Shown: positions 23,179 to 35,738, counted from the first letter of the stretch. The stretch is DNA of 64,000 nucleotides from Eretmocerus hayati (GCA_029851415.1 CM056744.1:14329268-14393267); one strand, 5' to 3'. Notes: a model not told the origin generated them from the sequence alone. Program-made: numbers and translations.

Positions 23179-23974
23179 CACTGTAAAAAAAATTTATGTA
23201 AATTTACCACTCTCAGAGGGGGTAATTCTTGGATACCACTCTGGGAGTTGTGATTTTACAAGCGGCTTGTAAATTATTTCACCGTCCGACGGTAAATTTC
23301 ATACAGCAGCGCCACCGCTTCGTCAGCTGAAATTTACCTTCGCGGTTGTAAATTTCTGTCTGCTGATTTTATTTTTTTTTCTCATTGAGCACAACAGAGT
23401 AGATAGAAGCTCGGATGAGAGTGTAATGTGAATGTTGTGTACAAATATATCGAATTTATTAGATTATTTGATGACTTGCATGATATCAACTTATTTTAGA
23501 ATAGTTTGAGAGGAACACAGTTTTGTAAAAGATAACCTCAAAACCAAATCCTACCCCGGGCGGAACGACCGCACACAATGAAGTCACGAGACTTTACTTC
23601 AATTTTGAAATAATCAGAGCAGACCGGATTGCCCTGGACTGCTCGGGGATGTCGTCGGAGTCACAGACTCCCTCTGCAGCGGCAACCTCGCGATGCCGAA
23701 GAGAGGCGAGGGCAGTTTAGATGTTTACAGATTGAGTCTTCTGCTCGCGAGTCTAACTCAGCTTACTCTGCTTACTCGCGTCACGCACGCGCAGTGCATA
23801 CTTCTGTGGGATGAAATTTACCACTCTGAGAGTGGTATCCAAGAATTACCCCCTCTGAGAGTGGTAAATTCACAAGCGCTTGTAAACTCACAAAAATTAG
23901 CTGAAATTCACAACTATCAGAGTTGGATATTTACCGACCTGTATTGTAAATTTACATTAATATTTTTTATAGTG
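23179..23974. mobile_element. MITE (TA target) inside LINE ORF1
   Basis: A 796-bp insertion with inverted ends beginning CACTGTAAAAAAAATTTATG and complement, flanked by TA on both sides (23177-23178 and 23975-23976). Sub-terminal blocks containing CCACTCTCAGAGGGGGTAAT are also inverted. TA target and CACT-type ends suggest mobilisation by a Tc1/mariner-type transposase. No transposase is encoded. The interior near 23560-23800 is GC-rich. Confidence 0.75.
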
Positions 23975-23976
23975 TA

Positions 23977-24606
23977 GCTAAAAACTGTACACAAACCAAT
24001 GAGTCAACGGCATCCGGTGACAATTCACCTGGGATATTAGACAGCCGAAACGAGCTTCCTACGAATAATGACGAGAGCTGTTTACAAACACATGAGCCTC
24101 TCCAAGAACAGCCCGAACCTCAAGGAAATCAAACAAACAAGCGAGCTTTATCTTCTACTACATCCCAAGATACGGCAACTGATTTGCAGACTGACCCAAT
24201 GTTGAAGCCGCGGCCTCCTCATACTCGCGCAAGAGATCGTGGTCGTGCTCACAAAAAAGTTAAGACAGAAAAACCTCATGACTATGAGAAGTTTGTTGAA
24301 GAATCTCTACTGCCTGCAAAAAATGCCTTCGATGGCACTCAAAATCCCACCGTATCTTACGACGACTTTTGTCAAATGATCATCAAGACGCATGCTAGCA
24401 CTGACTTGATTAATGACATAAAGAAGCTACATCATGAACCAAATCAAATGTTGGATATGATTGAAAAAGTCTATCCGCTACTTGCGAGCCGACGCATGGA
24501 GTCAAGACTTACAAGGATGAGAAATAAAATCAACAAGCAGGCGGACTCGGCTCCATCAGCGGTCTCCAAGTCTGAAACAGAGAGTGAAAAGGGATCTTCT
24601 GCCTAA
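23977..24606 (+). pseudogene. LINE ORF1, 3' part
   Basis: Directly after the MITE the frame resumes with AKNC, supplying the final Cys of the zinc knuckle begun before 23178. It continues through a Ser/Thr/Gln-rich linker and a basic block (THTRARDRGRAHKKVK-like, about 24220-24270). It ends with a region predicted helical (VSYDDFCQMIIKT ... RRMESRLTRMRNKINK) and the stop at 24604-24606. ORF2 begins 13 nt downstream, close enough for termination-reinitiation as in many two-ORF LINEs. Confidence 0.75.
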
Positions 24607-24619
24607 CTTTAGTTGAACA

Positions 24620-27600
24620 ATGGATCAAAACGTCAGACACCATTCTAATGTGAAATTCCCGTTCTGGAATGCAAGAAGCATCAAGGAACGAATGAGAGAT
24701 CTTCCTCTACTACTACAAGATATCGACGTTTTCATCTGTGTTGAATCCTGGTTGACTGACGCTGACGTCATCGACGTACCTGCAGGCTATGTGTGCTACC
24801 GTAAGGATAGAGATAATCGACGAGGTGGAGGTATTTGTATCATGATAAAGAAACATTTAGCATTCCGCGAAATCCCAAATTTGAAGTCACCTGATGACCG
24901 AGTCGAAATATGTGGTATATCTTTCAATTCGGTCGAACCTCATTTCAATATCATTGTTTGCTATAGGCCACCTGGAAAAAGAAATTTATCGCAGTTGCAA
25001 TGGAACACGATTGTAGGAAATGTTGATCACAGCTCACGCACTATTCTTATAGGTGACTTCAATGCACATAATCAACTTTGGAATTGTCGTTATACTGACA
25101 CCAATGGTGCAAGATTTGCTCAGAGTATCAGTGACCATGATTTACACATACATAATGACTGCACATATACCAGAGCCGATTTTCGGAGAAATAAATTTTC
25201 TAATCTAGATCTCCTGCTCAGTACAACAAACTTAGTAGACGCTATTCCATATTCAGTCAAAGATGAAGCATTTGGATCTGATCATTTTCCGATAAATTTT
25301 GAACTTGAAACTGCTATAAATTATTATTCCAAAAAAACACTTAAGCTTAAATCAATGAGAACAGACTGGAAAAACTTCAACAAGGAGCTGGATGCAGAGT
25401 ATGAACGATTCTTGAGCCTTGAATACGATCAGTCAAATTCTAGTGTCAAATATGAGATGTTTACAGAAATAATCACGAGCGCAATGAAAAACAATACTCC
25501 AAAGTTCAGAAACCTTAATTATAGGCCTACTAAACACAGCAACCCAGCTCCTTGGTGGAATCTTGATTGTGATAAAATAAAAAGACTGAGGAGAGCCTCG
25601 TTCTTAAAATGGAAATTTTCTAAGTTACTTGTTGACTTTATACAGTATCAAAAAGTAGCGGCTCAAGCGAAAAAAGTCTTCAAAAAAGCTAAGCGAGAGC
25701 ACTTTCGAGCATTCGCTGCAACAGTCACATTCCAACGCGATAGATCATATGTGCGGAATAAATGTAAAATACTCAAAAATAAGTGGATCAAAATTAGGAA
25801 AAATCACACCTCAGAGAATTTGCAAACAGACATAACTATAGAATCGCTCGATAAAATCTGTCCACCGTGGGTGAACACTGACCCAAGTTCGATACCCGAA
25901 TGCCCTCAAAATGACTTTTTTGATGAACCGTTTGACTTTTATGAATTTAACACCGCACTTTTTGGCAAAAGAGACAACTCGTCTCTAGGCATGGATGGCA
26001 TTGACTATGAAGTCATTAAAAAACTTCCTATCAAGTACCATCTTTTGCTATCAGATATCTTTAATGAAATGTTCCGAACTCACTCCTACCCTGAGTGCTG
26101 GAAAGATACTTATGTGCATTTTATTGACAAACCCGATGGTTCCGGTTTTCGCCCGATAGCTCTGACTCGATGTTTGTGCAAACTCTTCGAAATTCTCGTT
26201 AAATCTAGGCTGCAATGGTGGTGTGAACATAATGAAATTCTCCCAGATGACCAAACCGGATTTAGAGCAGGCAAATCGACAAGCAACAATTTATTCAATC
26301 TGGGGATCAATATCAATGAAGCTCTTTCTAGACGAAGTGATCTATTAGCTGCGTTTCTAGATGTCTCGGGTGCTTTCAACAATGTAGATAGCAGCATACT
26401 GATAGACAAACTCTCCGAAATCGGATGTTCAGAAAAAGTTGTAAGATTTATCAAGTTTTTAACCCACGAAAGATAAATTTTCACGAACATACTTGGCGAC
26501 AGCTACAGAGCTTGCGGCAAGGGGGTGCCACAGGGTGGAGTTTTGAGTCCGCTACTCCATATCATATATGTAAAAGATATACTCAAAGGCATCCCTAAAA
26601 GTATTCAGTCTTCTCAGTTTGCTGATGACATTTGCCTTTACTCCAAGTTCTCCCCATTTCATAAATGCAGGAATGTTGTTGAGAGAGCAGTAAACATGGT
26701 GAATGAAAACCTCTACAAAATTGGACTTGAGCTCTGTTCTCGCAAAACTGTCCTTGTACATTTCAATAACAAAGGTATTCGCGCGGGAGAAACCTCTATC
26801 ATCGTCAACAATCATGAAATCAAGTCAAGTAACACTGTCAAATTCCTGGGAGTCATTTTTGATTATAATTTTACATTTACCCCACACATCAACCATGTCA
26901 AAGAAAAGAGTAGCAGAGCTCTCAATATTGTAAAATACTTATGTGGAACGTGGTGGGGGTCTGACCCCCAGACGCTCCTTACGCTCTATAAAAGCTATGT
27001 TCGCTCTGTTGTTGAATATGGAATTTTTGTCTACTTTCCGTCACGAAAAGATCTCATTGAACGTATAGAGAAAATACAATATGCCGGTATACGCAAAGCA
27101 CTAGGATATCGCGTAAGTACTCCTCTCAATCTGTTACAAGCTGAATCGAAACTCCCTCTTCTAGAGGAACGAACCAGATTTCTCTGCAGTTGTTTCATAT
27201 CCAAAATTATTAAGGAGATGCAATGTCTTTAACGATAACCCTCATATTCAATTATCGAGCAAAATTATTGAGATCAGAACCGTTACACAAGAAAATGGAA
27301 ATAATTAATACATGCATAGTTGATGTTATTGAGAATCATTATGACTCCATGGACACATCCAATATATTCTCCTCTGATTATCAGACTTCTTCCACGAGCA
27401 TTGAAGCAGACTTTCACGTTGGGCAACATCTCCGAACAGTTCGAAATCCGGATTCAATGCTTAGTAATTACATCGCATCTAATAGTTCCTATACTATTTA
27501 CACCGATGGAAGCAAGATGCAAGACGCCCCAAATGTAGGGTCAGCTTGCATATGCCCAGAACTCCAAATAACGATCACAAAAACTATACGAAAAACTGCT

Positions 27601-28368
27601 TCCATATTCACAGCTGAATGTATCGCCCTCGAAAATGCTCTCGATATTATTATAGACAACCCTCGGCACAGTTATATTGTATTCTGTGACTCTCGAAGAG
27701 TACTAAAAAGTCTTGAATCAGTTAAGCTAAGTAAGCGAATTAGTCCCTGCGTTATGAGAATCAAAGAAAAATATAATCAGTTCAAATGAGACAACCCACT
27801 GATCACTGTAAAATTCGTGTGGATCCCGTCTCACATAGGAATAAGAGGGAATGAAGAAGTAGACAATCTGGCTAAAAATGCTGCCAATGATGAGCTAGCA
27901 TTGCCAACTAAAATACCTTACACGGACTACTTCCAATCATTCAGACATGAAAGTACCGAAAATACGCTAAATGAAATTGAAAAAACTGGATCTATAAAAG
28001 GTATCTCATACTTTGAACAGTTTTACAATACCTTGAAAAAACCGTGGTTTAACAATGTCAAACTTGACCGACGAGAAGTTGTCACTATTAATCGCTGCAG
28101 ATCTGGGCACTACAATCTCGCAGCATCTTTAGCCAGAGTCAATATTGTAAATAGCTCCCTATGCGAATGTGGACAGAGTGATGAAGATCTGAATCATGTA
28201 ATTTGGCAATGTGAGTTGTATAATGATCCTAGGAAAACGTTGCTGAGAGAACTTTTTCGATTAAAATTTCAGTTACCTTTGAAAATAGAGTTATTGATTG
28301 AGAAACCGCAAATAGAAGCCTGTAAAAAGGTATGCAAATTCTTTGCAGAATGTAACATGAGTATCTGA
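24620..28368 (+). pseudogene. LINE ORF2: endonuclease, reverse transcriptase, RNase H
   Basis: About 1,250 codons from MDQNVRHHSN. The endonuclease has a catalytic Glu near residue 42 (VESWL), GDFNAHNQ at 145-152 and SDHFPI at 220-225. The reverse transcriptase has PQGGVLSPLL near 637 and the catalytic FADDICLYS near 667. The RNase H module keeps YTDGS, TAECIAL and CDSRR plus IPSHIGIRGNEEVDNLAK. A C-terminal knuckle CECGQSDEDLNHVIWQC precedes the stop. Inactivating changes are an in-frame TAA at 26474, a frameshift near 27220 and an in-frame TGA at 27787. An intact protein would nick target DNA and copy its own RNA in the nucleus. Confidence 0.9.
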
Positions 28369-30068
28369 ATATTTATATTTCTAGAATTAGTCAAAACTTT
28401 GTAATAGCATTATAAGCTCTTTGTAAGACTTCTTTGCTTAATGAAAGAAAAAAAAAAAGCTTCAATGAAATATCCCGGCACGAGTTGCTCAAATTTTGAT
28501 TGACGATTTCTAGTGAGATTTCAAATGAACGATTTTGACGCACGCCTCGACACAAGGGAGGTTATGAAAACAGCAATGCGTTGTGTTTGATCTAACTATT
28601 ATATATGAGATGAAGCGTTTTAAAAAAATCACTTATCTGATGGCCAGTTCGTCGTTACAAGCCGCAATCAGGCATGCGAGTTTTCGTCTCCTGCGTAGAT
28701 TTTCCCTCAATCAGCTGGCAATAGCGGGTCAAGAATCTTGATCGAGTTTTCATTTTGTAAACATCGAGCGGACTGAAGTTATTTTGTATGAGAGTGGTGG
28801 TTATCAACCACGTTGCCTACAGAAATCAATACTTCAGTCTGCTCGATGTTGACAAAATGAGAACTCGATTAAGATTCTTGACTCGCTATTGCCAGCTGAT
28901 TAAGGGAAAATCTACGCAGGGAACGAAAACTCGCATGCCTGATTGCGGCTTGTAACGACGAACTGGCCATCAGATAAGTGATTTTTTTAAAACGCTTCAT
29001 CTCATATATAATAGTTAGATCAAACACAACGCATTGCTGTTTTCATAACCTCCCTTGTGTCGAGGCGTGCGTCAAAATCGTTCATTTGAAACCTCACTAG
29101 AAATCGTCGATCAAAATTTGAGCAACTCGTGCCGGGATATTTCATTGAAGCTTATTGTGGGCCCATTGATTCTTTGTGGAATGATTTTTCTCCACAGGTT
29201 GGAGGATGTGACTCTGTGCGCCGATTGATGAGGATTTTACCGTCAACAAAATTTGTGTGTTCATCATCTGGCTGAATATCTGCACACTCTGCATCGCGTG
29301 CAAGATTCCACGGACATCGCTGCGGTGGAGCTAAAATTCAATAATCCCCCCATATTTACCCTTTCAACTTTGGAGCGTTACTTCTCATCGAAGACGGCGA
29401 TTGTGCGACGACGTTCATCAAAATCGCTCCGTGGAATTTTCACGAGATGAATATGCACCATCATCTGCGCAATCGCATACAGTTGCCGCCTACTTTTTCT
29501 AACATGTTTTTAGTGATAATTTGCTGTAGCTCAATTTAAATGAGGTTTTCGTTTTGACTGTATCCCGATTCAATGTCCAATTTGCCTTGCTTCAACGTTT
29601 TCATAGAACTGTACACAATCTTACGAGGTCTAATATTCCTGCTTGAAAACTCTTCTTCTTCATCATCAGACTTACAAGGCGCGTGTCAATTTGTATCATT
29701 AATAGTGCAGCGAACTTGGATACTTTCCAGATCCATGTTGTTACCAAATCCCTGAAGAATCAGTCTTGAAAATAAATGACAAAAAATTCAAACCTTAAAT
29801 CCTGAGTAGTCAATCAACGCTTTAGTCCACGATTATGTATGAAAAAAATCAATCAGTCAACGCGAATGCGTGAGCGTAAAAATATAATTTTTTGGTCAAA
29901 AATACGCAATATATTGGCAATATAATGCAGCATGATCTTTGCCGAAATATTGGCAATATATTGCCAATTGCAATTGGCAATACTTTGGCAATATATTGCA
30001 GATATATCGCCAATTTACATTGCCAATATATTGCTAATATATTGCCAATCGTTCAGATTTTTACGCGG

Positions 30069-32304
30069 GTACTTTTCCGCGACTCATCTCGTTCTTGTCA
30101 AGTGCCTGTGATTCATCGATATGCATTCTACAATCAGAGTTCAATTCATATCATCTCATCAATTATGGTGTATGGGATATCTCCCGTACCTAGAACCCTT
30201 CGATTTTAAAAATTCTGGAATTCACTGGAATTCATCACAGAAGTGCTATGTCAGTCTTATTTCTCATGATATGAAAGAGCGGATGTTCTGTTGATGATTT
30301 TGTATGAATATAACTGTCATGTCTCATCTCCAAATCATGGATGGGTAATTCTACGGGAGCTCTAATATTTGGCTGTTTTGATGAGTGAATTTTCAAACGA
30401 GTAGCACACGCGTATGAAACCTCGCTATTGGTTGAATTGCTATCACCTAGATTTGACCAGTTTTGCACTTGACCTCAAAATGCTAATGCTTCACCGATCA
30501 GAGTTATTTCTTTGAGCCCGCAAGGAACAATATATCGTACTACCATCTTAAGGAAAATGAGCAATTTCCTTAGCTTTAGAGGCACTTTGAGCTAACTAAC
30601 ATTAAATTTGCTTCATTACGGGTAAGCACGGTATCCAATTGCTCACAACGAAATGTTAGGGTTAATACCCGTGTAGTCTACTTGTTTTCGGTGATTGCAA
30701 ATGAATGACATTCGATGTGAACATGAAGATAGAGAAATTACGCCCTTGATATACTCAAACACGGTGTTCTTGGTCCATTTTCTGAGTTTGTTAATATCTA
30801 TAGTGAAATCGAGAAAATTATGCAAAACCAACCCAAAGTGCTAAGTTTATTATTTGTTTTGAACGCGTCCTTGCCCTGTAAAAATACTGCCACCGTGTTC
30901 AGCAGACCAGGATACGGAGAATCTTGTAGACTATTGCAAAAAACACGAAGAATGCAGTACTCAAATTTGAAAAAAGTCTGGCATCTGGGGAGAAGGGGGA
31001 GGGCGTCGCAGATTCGGACTCTACATGAAAATAAGAAGGAATCATAGCCCGGGAATCTCTAATTCTGTCCCCATTATTTGGTTGACCAGTATCAACGAGA
31101 AATGACGATAAAATTCGAAAATATCATTATTCTGTTAAACTCCGACGTAGGGGATCTTCGTTATGATTGGATATTGCTTTCGAAATCAAAATTTACCATC
31201 CACAGAAAACACTGCTAAGGGGTCTCCTGAGATTGATGAAAATGTGTTTCAGTAACACCGTGGCAAGATAACTTGACCTAAGATCTACTAGCAGGGCTAG
31301 TGCATTCTTCACAAGTGGTGTCCATCAATCGATATACTCACTCAAATCAGGCAAGGCGTGCTGCATGTGTTCATATTTCGATGAGCACTGATGAATATTT
31401 TTGATTATTCGAGCTCCCTGGCGTTTTAAGTGCAATACATGAATACATGATATAATGATAAGTATTGACGTCCATCTATGATGAATATTTACTCATGGAC
31501 GATTGTTCTTACTGATTCCGTTTGATGTTTCGGGGATGTAGAAAGTTAAGCTCAAAGTTTTCAACTGTGACGATGGTTTCGATTGAGTTCATGAACAAAA
31601 TGGTAGAAATAATATCAAGAAGCATATTTCATTTGAATTCAATGAATTAATAAAAAGTTGGCTCTGGTTTTCGTTCGAGTCATTTTCATCGATTCTGTAT
31701 ATCAGAAAAGATGGGGGCATATAACAGAGCCGTTTGTGACAATTTGTTCCAATTTTGATACTTACTTCGATTCTTCCCCCTCAATATTTCTAGTTATAGA
31801 TTCTAGAACTTTTTTTTGAGGGATCTTATATTCCCGAATAAGCTGTGAGTGGCGAAAAGAATTTTAGACCTATTCTGTGATAATAAAAAACGTCAAAAAA
31901 TATTTCAAACAGAGTGTTATTACGATTCTTCAAGTGCGACTTCGTTCAATGGTTATTTTTGCCAAAAATGTCCAAGTACCCCATTGTAATGATAATTTTG
32001 ACAGAATCATTTTTCGTATCTTATTTTGACAGGATCATGGCATGCACTTATTACTATGTATTGTGTTCATTCAATGGCGTTACATGTCATTATACTACGG
32101 AATGCCAGCGTATGAGACTTGACAACAAATTTTCCTGGGAATTATTAGTCGAAGATATTTTCTCTCTTACTTCAAGTCCTCTGAATGTTTCAGAAGGCAA
32201 TGTACTAATGTAGAAATGCTTTTGTAATGGTGAAAAGTATTACATTTTCGTGTGCTGAATAATAAATATTGGTTCTCAAAGTATCGGATGATGGTACATT
32301 TTGC
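30069..32304. other. 2.2-kb stretch without a supported gene
   Basis: No splice-supported exon, SINE box or long inverted repeat was recognised. A plus-strand frame at 30820-31047 starts with a hydrophobic segment and is Arg/Lys-rich later, but has no recognisable family. Confidence 0.3.
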
Positions 32305-32452
32305 ACTGACAAGGAGAGTCCGGAGTCTCCGGGTCTTGAAATCTCACTGAAATTTTTTCAGTTTCGTACCACCTAGAATATGAAGGAACCAGAGTAACTC
32401 CGCCAAATGGGCTTCCTGTCCAGAGCTACAAGCAAAAATGTTAGCATTGTCA

Positions 32453-32492
<40 letters not shown>

Positions 32493-32661
32493 TTTTAACA
32501 TGGGTCTATATGGGCAATGCTAATGTCATAGGCTGTAGCTTTGAACGGGAGGCCCATTTGAAAGAGTTGCTTTGGGTTCTTCATATTGTAGGTGGTACGA
32601 AACTGTAAAAAAATTTTGGTGAGATTTCAGGACCCGGAGACTCCGGACTCCCCTTGTCAGT
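32305..32661. mobile_element. Palindromic MITE with a (TA)n centre
   Basis: The ends CTGACAAGGAGAGTCCGGAG and complement bound arms that match almost throughout. The centre is an AT dinucleotide run of about 16 units at 32455-32488. A sister copy with diverged ends lies at 36233-36572; both contain GGCAATGCTAATGTCAT-like and TATATGGGC phrases next to the centre. Confidence 0.75.
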
Positions 32662-32903
32662 TTATTATGTTGTAGCTCGCTTCTGAGCAATTTCAAAAGC
32701 GATGAACCTCATGGTTGAGGTACGCATACTATTTCTTGTCATTTTGAGAGCACTCAAACATTGAAAAAATTGTATGAAGTATTCTCCGATCATATCCTCG
32801 ATGATTTCTTCCCGGGACGTACTAAAATCCCGCTATCTAATTCGATGGTGGGCTTACGCCATTAGATCCATTATTCCTGATTTTTATTTACAGAATTCCG
32901 ATG

Positions 32904-33058
32904 AAGTACTCTCTCAACATTAATCAGCTAACACGAACGGATTTTGACCGAAAATCAGCTATTTTAGCTGATATTCAGCTATTGTAGCTGATATTCAGTG
33001 AAAATCCGTCCACGTTAGCTGCAAATCAGCTAAAATAGCTGATTCATGTTGAGAGAGT
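32904..33058. mobile_element. 155-bp hairpin MITE with TA target
   Basis: The ends CTCTCTCAACAT(T/G)AATCAGCT are inverted and flanked by TA. The interior is stacked copies of the self-complementary word TCAGCTATTTTAGCTGA and variants, so the whole unit can fold into one hairpin. No coding capacity. Confidence 0.7.
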
Positions 33059-33406
33059 ACAGTAGCTCTCCATGCACTGCTAGCTAGTATGGAGATAATC
33101 ACTAACAGTCAAATTTGTCACAATCAGAGCAACAGGTAGTCAATTCTCGAAGCTTAGATGTCTCGAGAACATACGTACTATTCAAAATTAATCTTAAATA
33201 CGAACATCGGCAACTCGCATCCACCAATGTAGGGTTGTCCGATGATTCTGCGAATCTTTGAAGACTTCCTGATACAGATCCACACACTCTCTCGGTTTAA
33301 GATCAGAAGAAACTCTTACAAGCATCATTCTTAATCTGACACTGGATACGATGAAATTTGATTTTTAACAGCATAGACAACAAATTCGAAAACAGTCTGG
33401 ATTGTT

Positions 33407-33672
33407 TTAGTGGCTGCCCTCCTTGGTATCAAAGGCAGTGTTGACGTAGTAAGTAGTAAGCTGTCCTTTTCCCTTGACGTAAGTCGGCCCGCGACATGTG
33501 AGCTTATAACCAGCACTTTGCAGGATTTTGGCCGTGTCCTCGGTAACTTGTATCCTACCCATTTCGCCGCAGCTGTCCATACGCGAAGCCACATTCACCG
33601 TATTTCCCCAGATGTCGTATTGCGGTTTTTGCGCGCCCACGACTCCGGCGATCACTGGACCGTGATTTAAAA
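33407..33672 (-). CDS. Adenylyl cyclase, last exon (C2 catalytic end)
   Basis: This exon encodes the end of the second cytosolic catalytic domain (C2) of a membrane adenylyl cyclase, which makes cAMP from ATP at the plasma membrane under G-protein control. It contains [18 protein letters not shown], with the Asp of the purine pocket, NTVNVASR, with the catalytic Asn and Arg, and VKGKGQL, with the phosphate-binding Lys, then a short tail to the stop at 33407. The NHGP and VNTAFD phrases fit the ADCY2/4/7 class (insect Ac76E-like). The acceptor TATCACAG precedes 33672. Joining to the previous exon gives R-I-V-L-N where relatives have R-(I/V)-G-(L/I)-N. Confidence 0.9.
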
Positions 33673-33923
33673 CTGTGATAATGGATCTGTTTAGTAATTT
33701 GTATTGGATATCAGATTTAATCGCTTTTTCTTCTCAATTTGGTTAATTTTTGTTCGATCAATTAGTTCGATGCCGTTCAACTTGATCAATTTTTGGCTGA
33801 GTGCCGAAGAGGTTCAAAGTAGAGGCTGAAGAATAGAGGGAACAAAGAATAGATGAATCCTTGTAATGAAGAGTTATGGATGTGTTGTCATTTCAACTAT
33901 GAATTCACGGTAATACGATTTGA

Positions 33924-34850
33924 TCACCGTCATATGGCGTAACTTTGGAACAATTTCGATCATTTTTTATTGAAATTCTTCCGTAACTCTTTAGTCTTGC
34001 AGCAAAAGTGCAATCTATTCAAGGTCAATCGAAAATTTACAATTCCAGCGTTCGGTTGACGGGTCTTGAAGTCTACTTGGACGTCCCTGGACGGAACTAT
34101 GTGTTTTCAAAGTAGTGTCCCAAAGTTAGACTCTCATTGGGGTAACTTTGGAACAGTAAACGAGAAAAATGAGAAGTTTTGACACTTTTTTGCCGCACGG
34201 CTCCACATTCATTCCCAAACATTGGAAATCCGATTTATGTCTCCAATGTCATTGAGGCTCCCATGTGTCATGGTAGATCTCATGGAAAGGACTTTATTGT
34301 GCATTCTCTGAAACTCAATCATGAAGTGTTCCAAAGATACTCCGCCCGGTATCCGAAAAAGCCTGATTTTCTTCGATTTTTTGAGGTGTTCCAAAGTTAT
34401 CCCATATACTGAAAAAGCATGTATTTTCCCATTGAAGTCTTTCAAATCCACCCTGGTTTGCAAGAAAAGCACAAGTTTTTCAATTTTTACCTGACAAAAT
34501 TTAGTCAGGGTGGAATTACACCAACGTAACGATGAAATCGTCGAATTATCGGCATGGTTCATTCAAATCTAGCGCCATTACCTTGGATTCGGCCTGGAAG
34601 TGCTCAAATGCCACCAATTGTTTGGAAAAATTTTCTTTCGATCCTTAATCATTTTTTCGGGAAAGTTCGTTATAGAGGAACATACAGCTGATAGGGGCTT
34701 TCACATCGATGCAAGACATTACCCACACATGCCGCTAATGAGCAGAAGCCGCACTAGAACCGAAGAGGGACCTGGTTTTTCGATAGCGGAAATGTACGAA
34801 GTTTTACTCGAGTGCCCCAAAGTTAACTCTGCTGCTCAAAGTTACCTCAG
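33924..34850. mobile_element. Diverged MITE in adenylyl cyclase intron
   Basis: The ends share ACCGTCA-TATGGCGTAACTTTGG (left) and CAAAGTTACCTCAGTTGACGGT (right, inverted). The AACTTTGGAAC phrase recurs several times inside. The same terminal consensus bounds the 47285-52028 region. The copy is old and its arms are only partly alignable. Confidence 0.5.
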
Positions 34851-35117
34851 TTGACGGTATTGACGGATGCATCCTCCGAAAGTATGAAACTTGTCACTTT
34901 ATGTGAAAGTAAGGATTTAACCAATGGGACTTTATCTTGATTTTGAAACGATACGCAACATTGCATGAAATTTTTCCAAACGTAAGTGCTGGAATACGGA
35001 CTACTCTGCTGGTAAAACGGACTCGAATGTACTTGTTTTTCACATGCTATTTCGACATTCCTTATGAGTTTTAGATTGATTAGTTATATTCTTAGTTTTA
35101 ATCAAGAATTTGCTCAC

Positions 35118-35238
35118 CTATCCTGAGTTTGAATCGCTGGAATGATTCTCTATTGATTTGATCCAAGAGCGTCATCAGAGAAATAGCGAACTCGACGAGT
35201 ACTATAACATTATGCTCCTGTTGCTTCATCATATCGAT
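35118..35238 (-). CDS. Adenylyl cyclase exon (C2 middle)
   Basis: A 121-nt exon between TTATAG/ATCGAT and AGGATAG/GTGAGC, in phase 0 at its start and phase 1 at its end. It reads IDMMKQQEHNVIVLVEFAI, then SLMTLLDQINRESFQRFKLRI, matching the helix and strand before the RVGxNHGP motif in class III cyclase C2 domains. It is too short and too spliced to appear as a long open frame. It was located because the flanking exons demanded it. Confidence 0.9.
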
Positions 35239-35332
35239 CTATAACAGGATACAGAATACATCATAATAATCTTCAGATTAGAAGAAGGTCCGATATCAGT
35301 TTAACATTATAAACCTAATCATGTGTGCTTAC

Positions 35333-35593
35333 CTGACCTTCTGAATCCTCTTTTCCGGGACTCAAACCGCAGGCGAGCATGTAAGTGCTACCTATAGTCT
35401 TAATTTTTTCGATGCTGGAATATTTGGGTTTCAGGAGTAGCTTGTCAAAGTCACATATTATTTCGTTGAGTAACCTGAGACATTCTAATTCTTGTTTGTT
35501 GATATCCGTTTCGTCGTAAAATTCCTTGTAATTCGGTATTGAGGCAAACATGACGGCAATACTATTGTATGTTTCGTGATACAAATCGTGTTT
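35333..35593 (-). CDS. Adenylyl cyclase exon (C2 core)
   Basis: An 87-codon phase-0 exon bounded by TTTGCAG/AAACAC and GGTCAG/GTAAGC. It encodes [20 protein letters not shown] and [17 protein letters not shown], then [16 protein letters not shown], which carries the adenine-recognising Lys of C2. As is normal for C2, the metal-binding Asp pair of C1 is not present. It joins in frame to both neighbours. Confidence 0.93.
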
Positions 35594-35738
35594 CTGCAAA
35601 TGAAATTGATTCCATTCTTGATAGGTACTCTGGCTGCAGAATATCTCCGATTGAGTAATCTTGGCGTAATTATGTATGAAGAATTATTTATGATCAAATG
35701 ATCATGAAATAAGCCCAAAAATTGATCGATATCAGTAC

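Larger units (their letters stand above)
22393..28457 (+). mobile_element. Non-LTR retrotransposon (I/jockey-like, RNase H-bearing)
   Basis: A complete-length LINE insertion of 6,065 bp: short 5' UTR (22393-22544), ORF1 with zinc knuckle, a 13-nt gap, ORF2 with endonuclease, reverse transcriptase and RNase H, a short 3' UTR, and an A-run ending at 28457. An 11-bp target-site duplication AGCTTCAATGA flanks it (22382-22392 and 28458-28468). ORF2 architecture with a downstream RNase H fits the I group and related clades. In-frame stops and frameshifts in both ORFs show that this copy is inactive. Confidence 0.9.
21445..30068. mobile_element. 2.55-kb foldback split by a LINE
   Basis: The left arm (21445-22392 plus 28469-28802) and right arm (28804-30068) are reverse complements of about 1.27 kb, meeting at GTGGTTATCAACCAC (28796-28810). 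The outer ends carry arrays of the word GGCAATATATT, with an extra approx. 50-bp internal duplication in the left arm. A 6,065-bp non-LTR element sits between 22392 and 28458, flanked by copies of AGCTTCAATGA from the palindrome. The remaining parts join into one continuous palindrome. No transposase was seen. Confidence 0.8.

Noticed and set aside
30820..31047. 75-codon plus-strand frame with hydrophobic start and Arg/Lys-rich end
   Set aside because: The hydrophobic part and a Cys-rich stretch lie in different frames, with no convincing splice site joining them and no family match.
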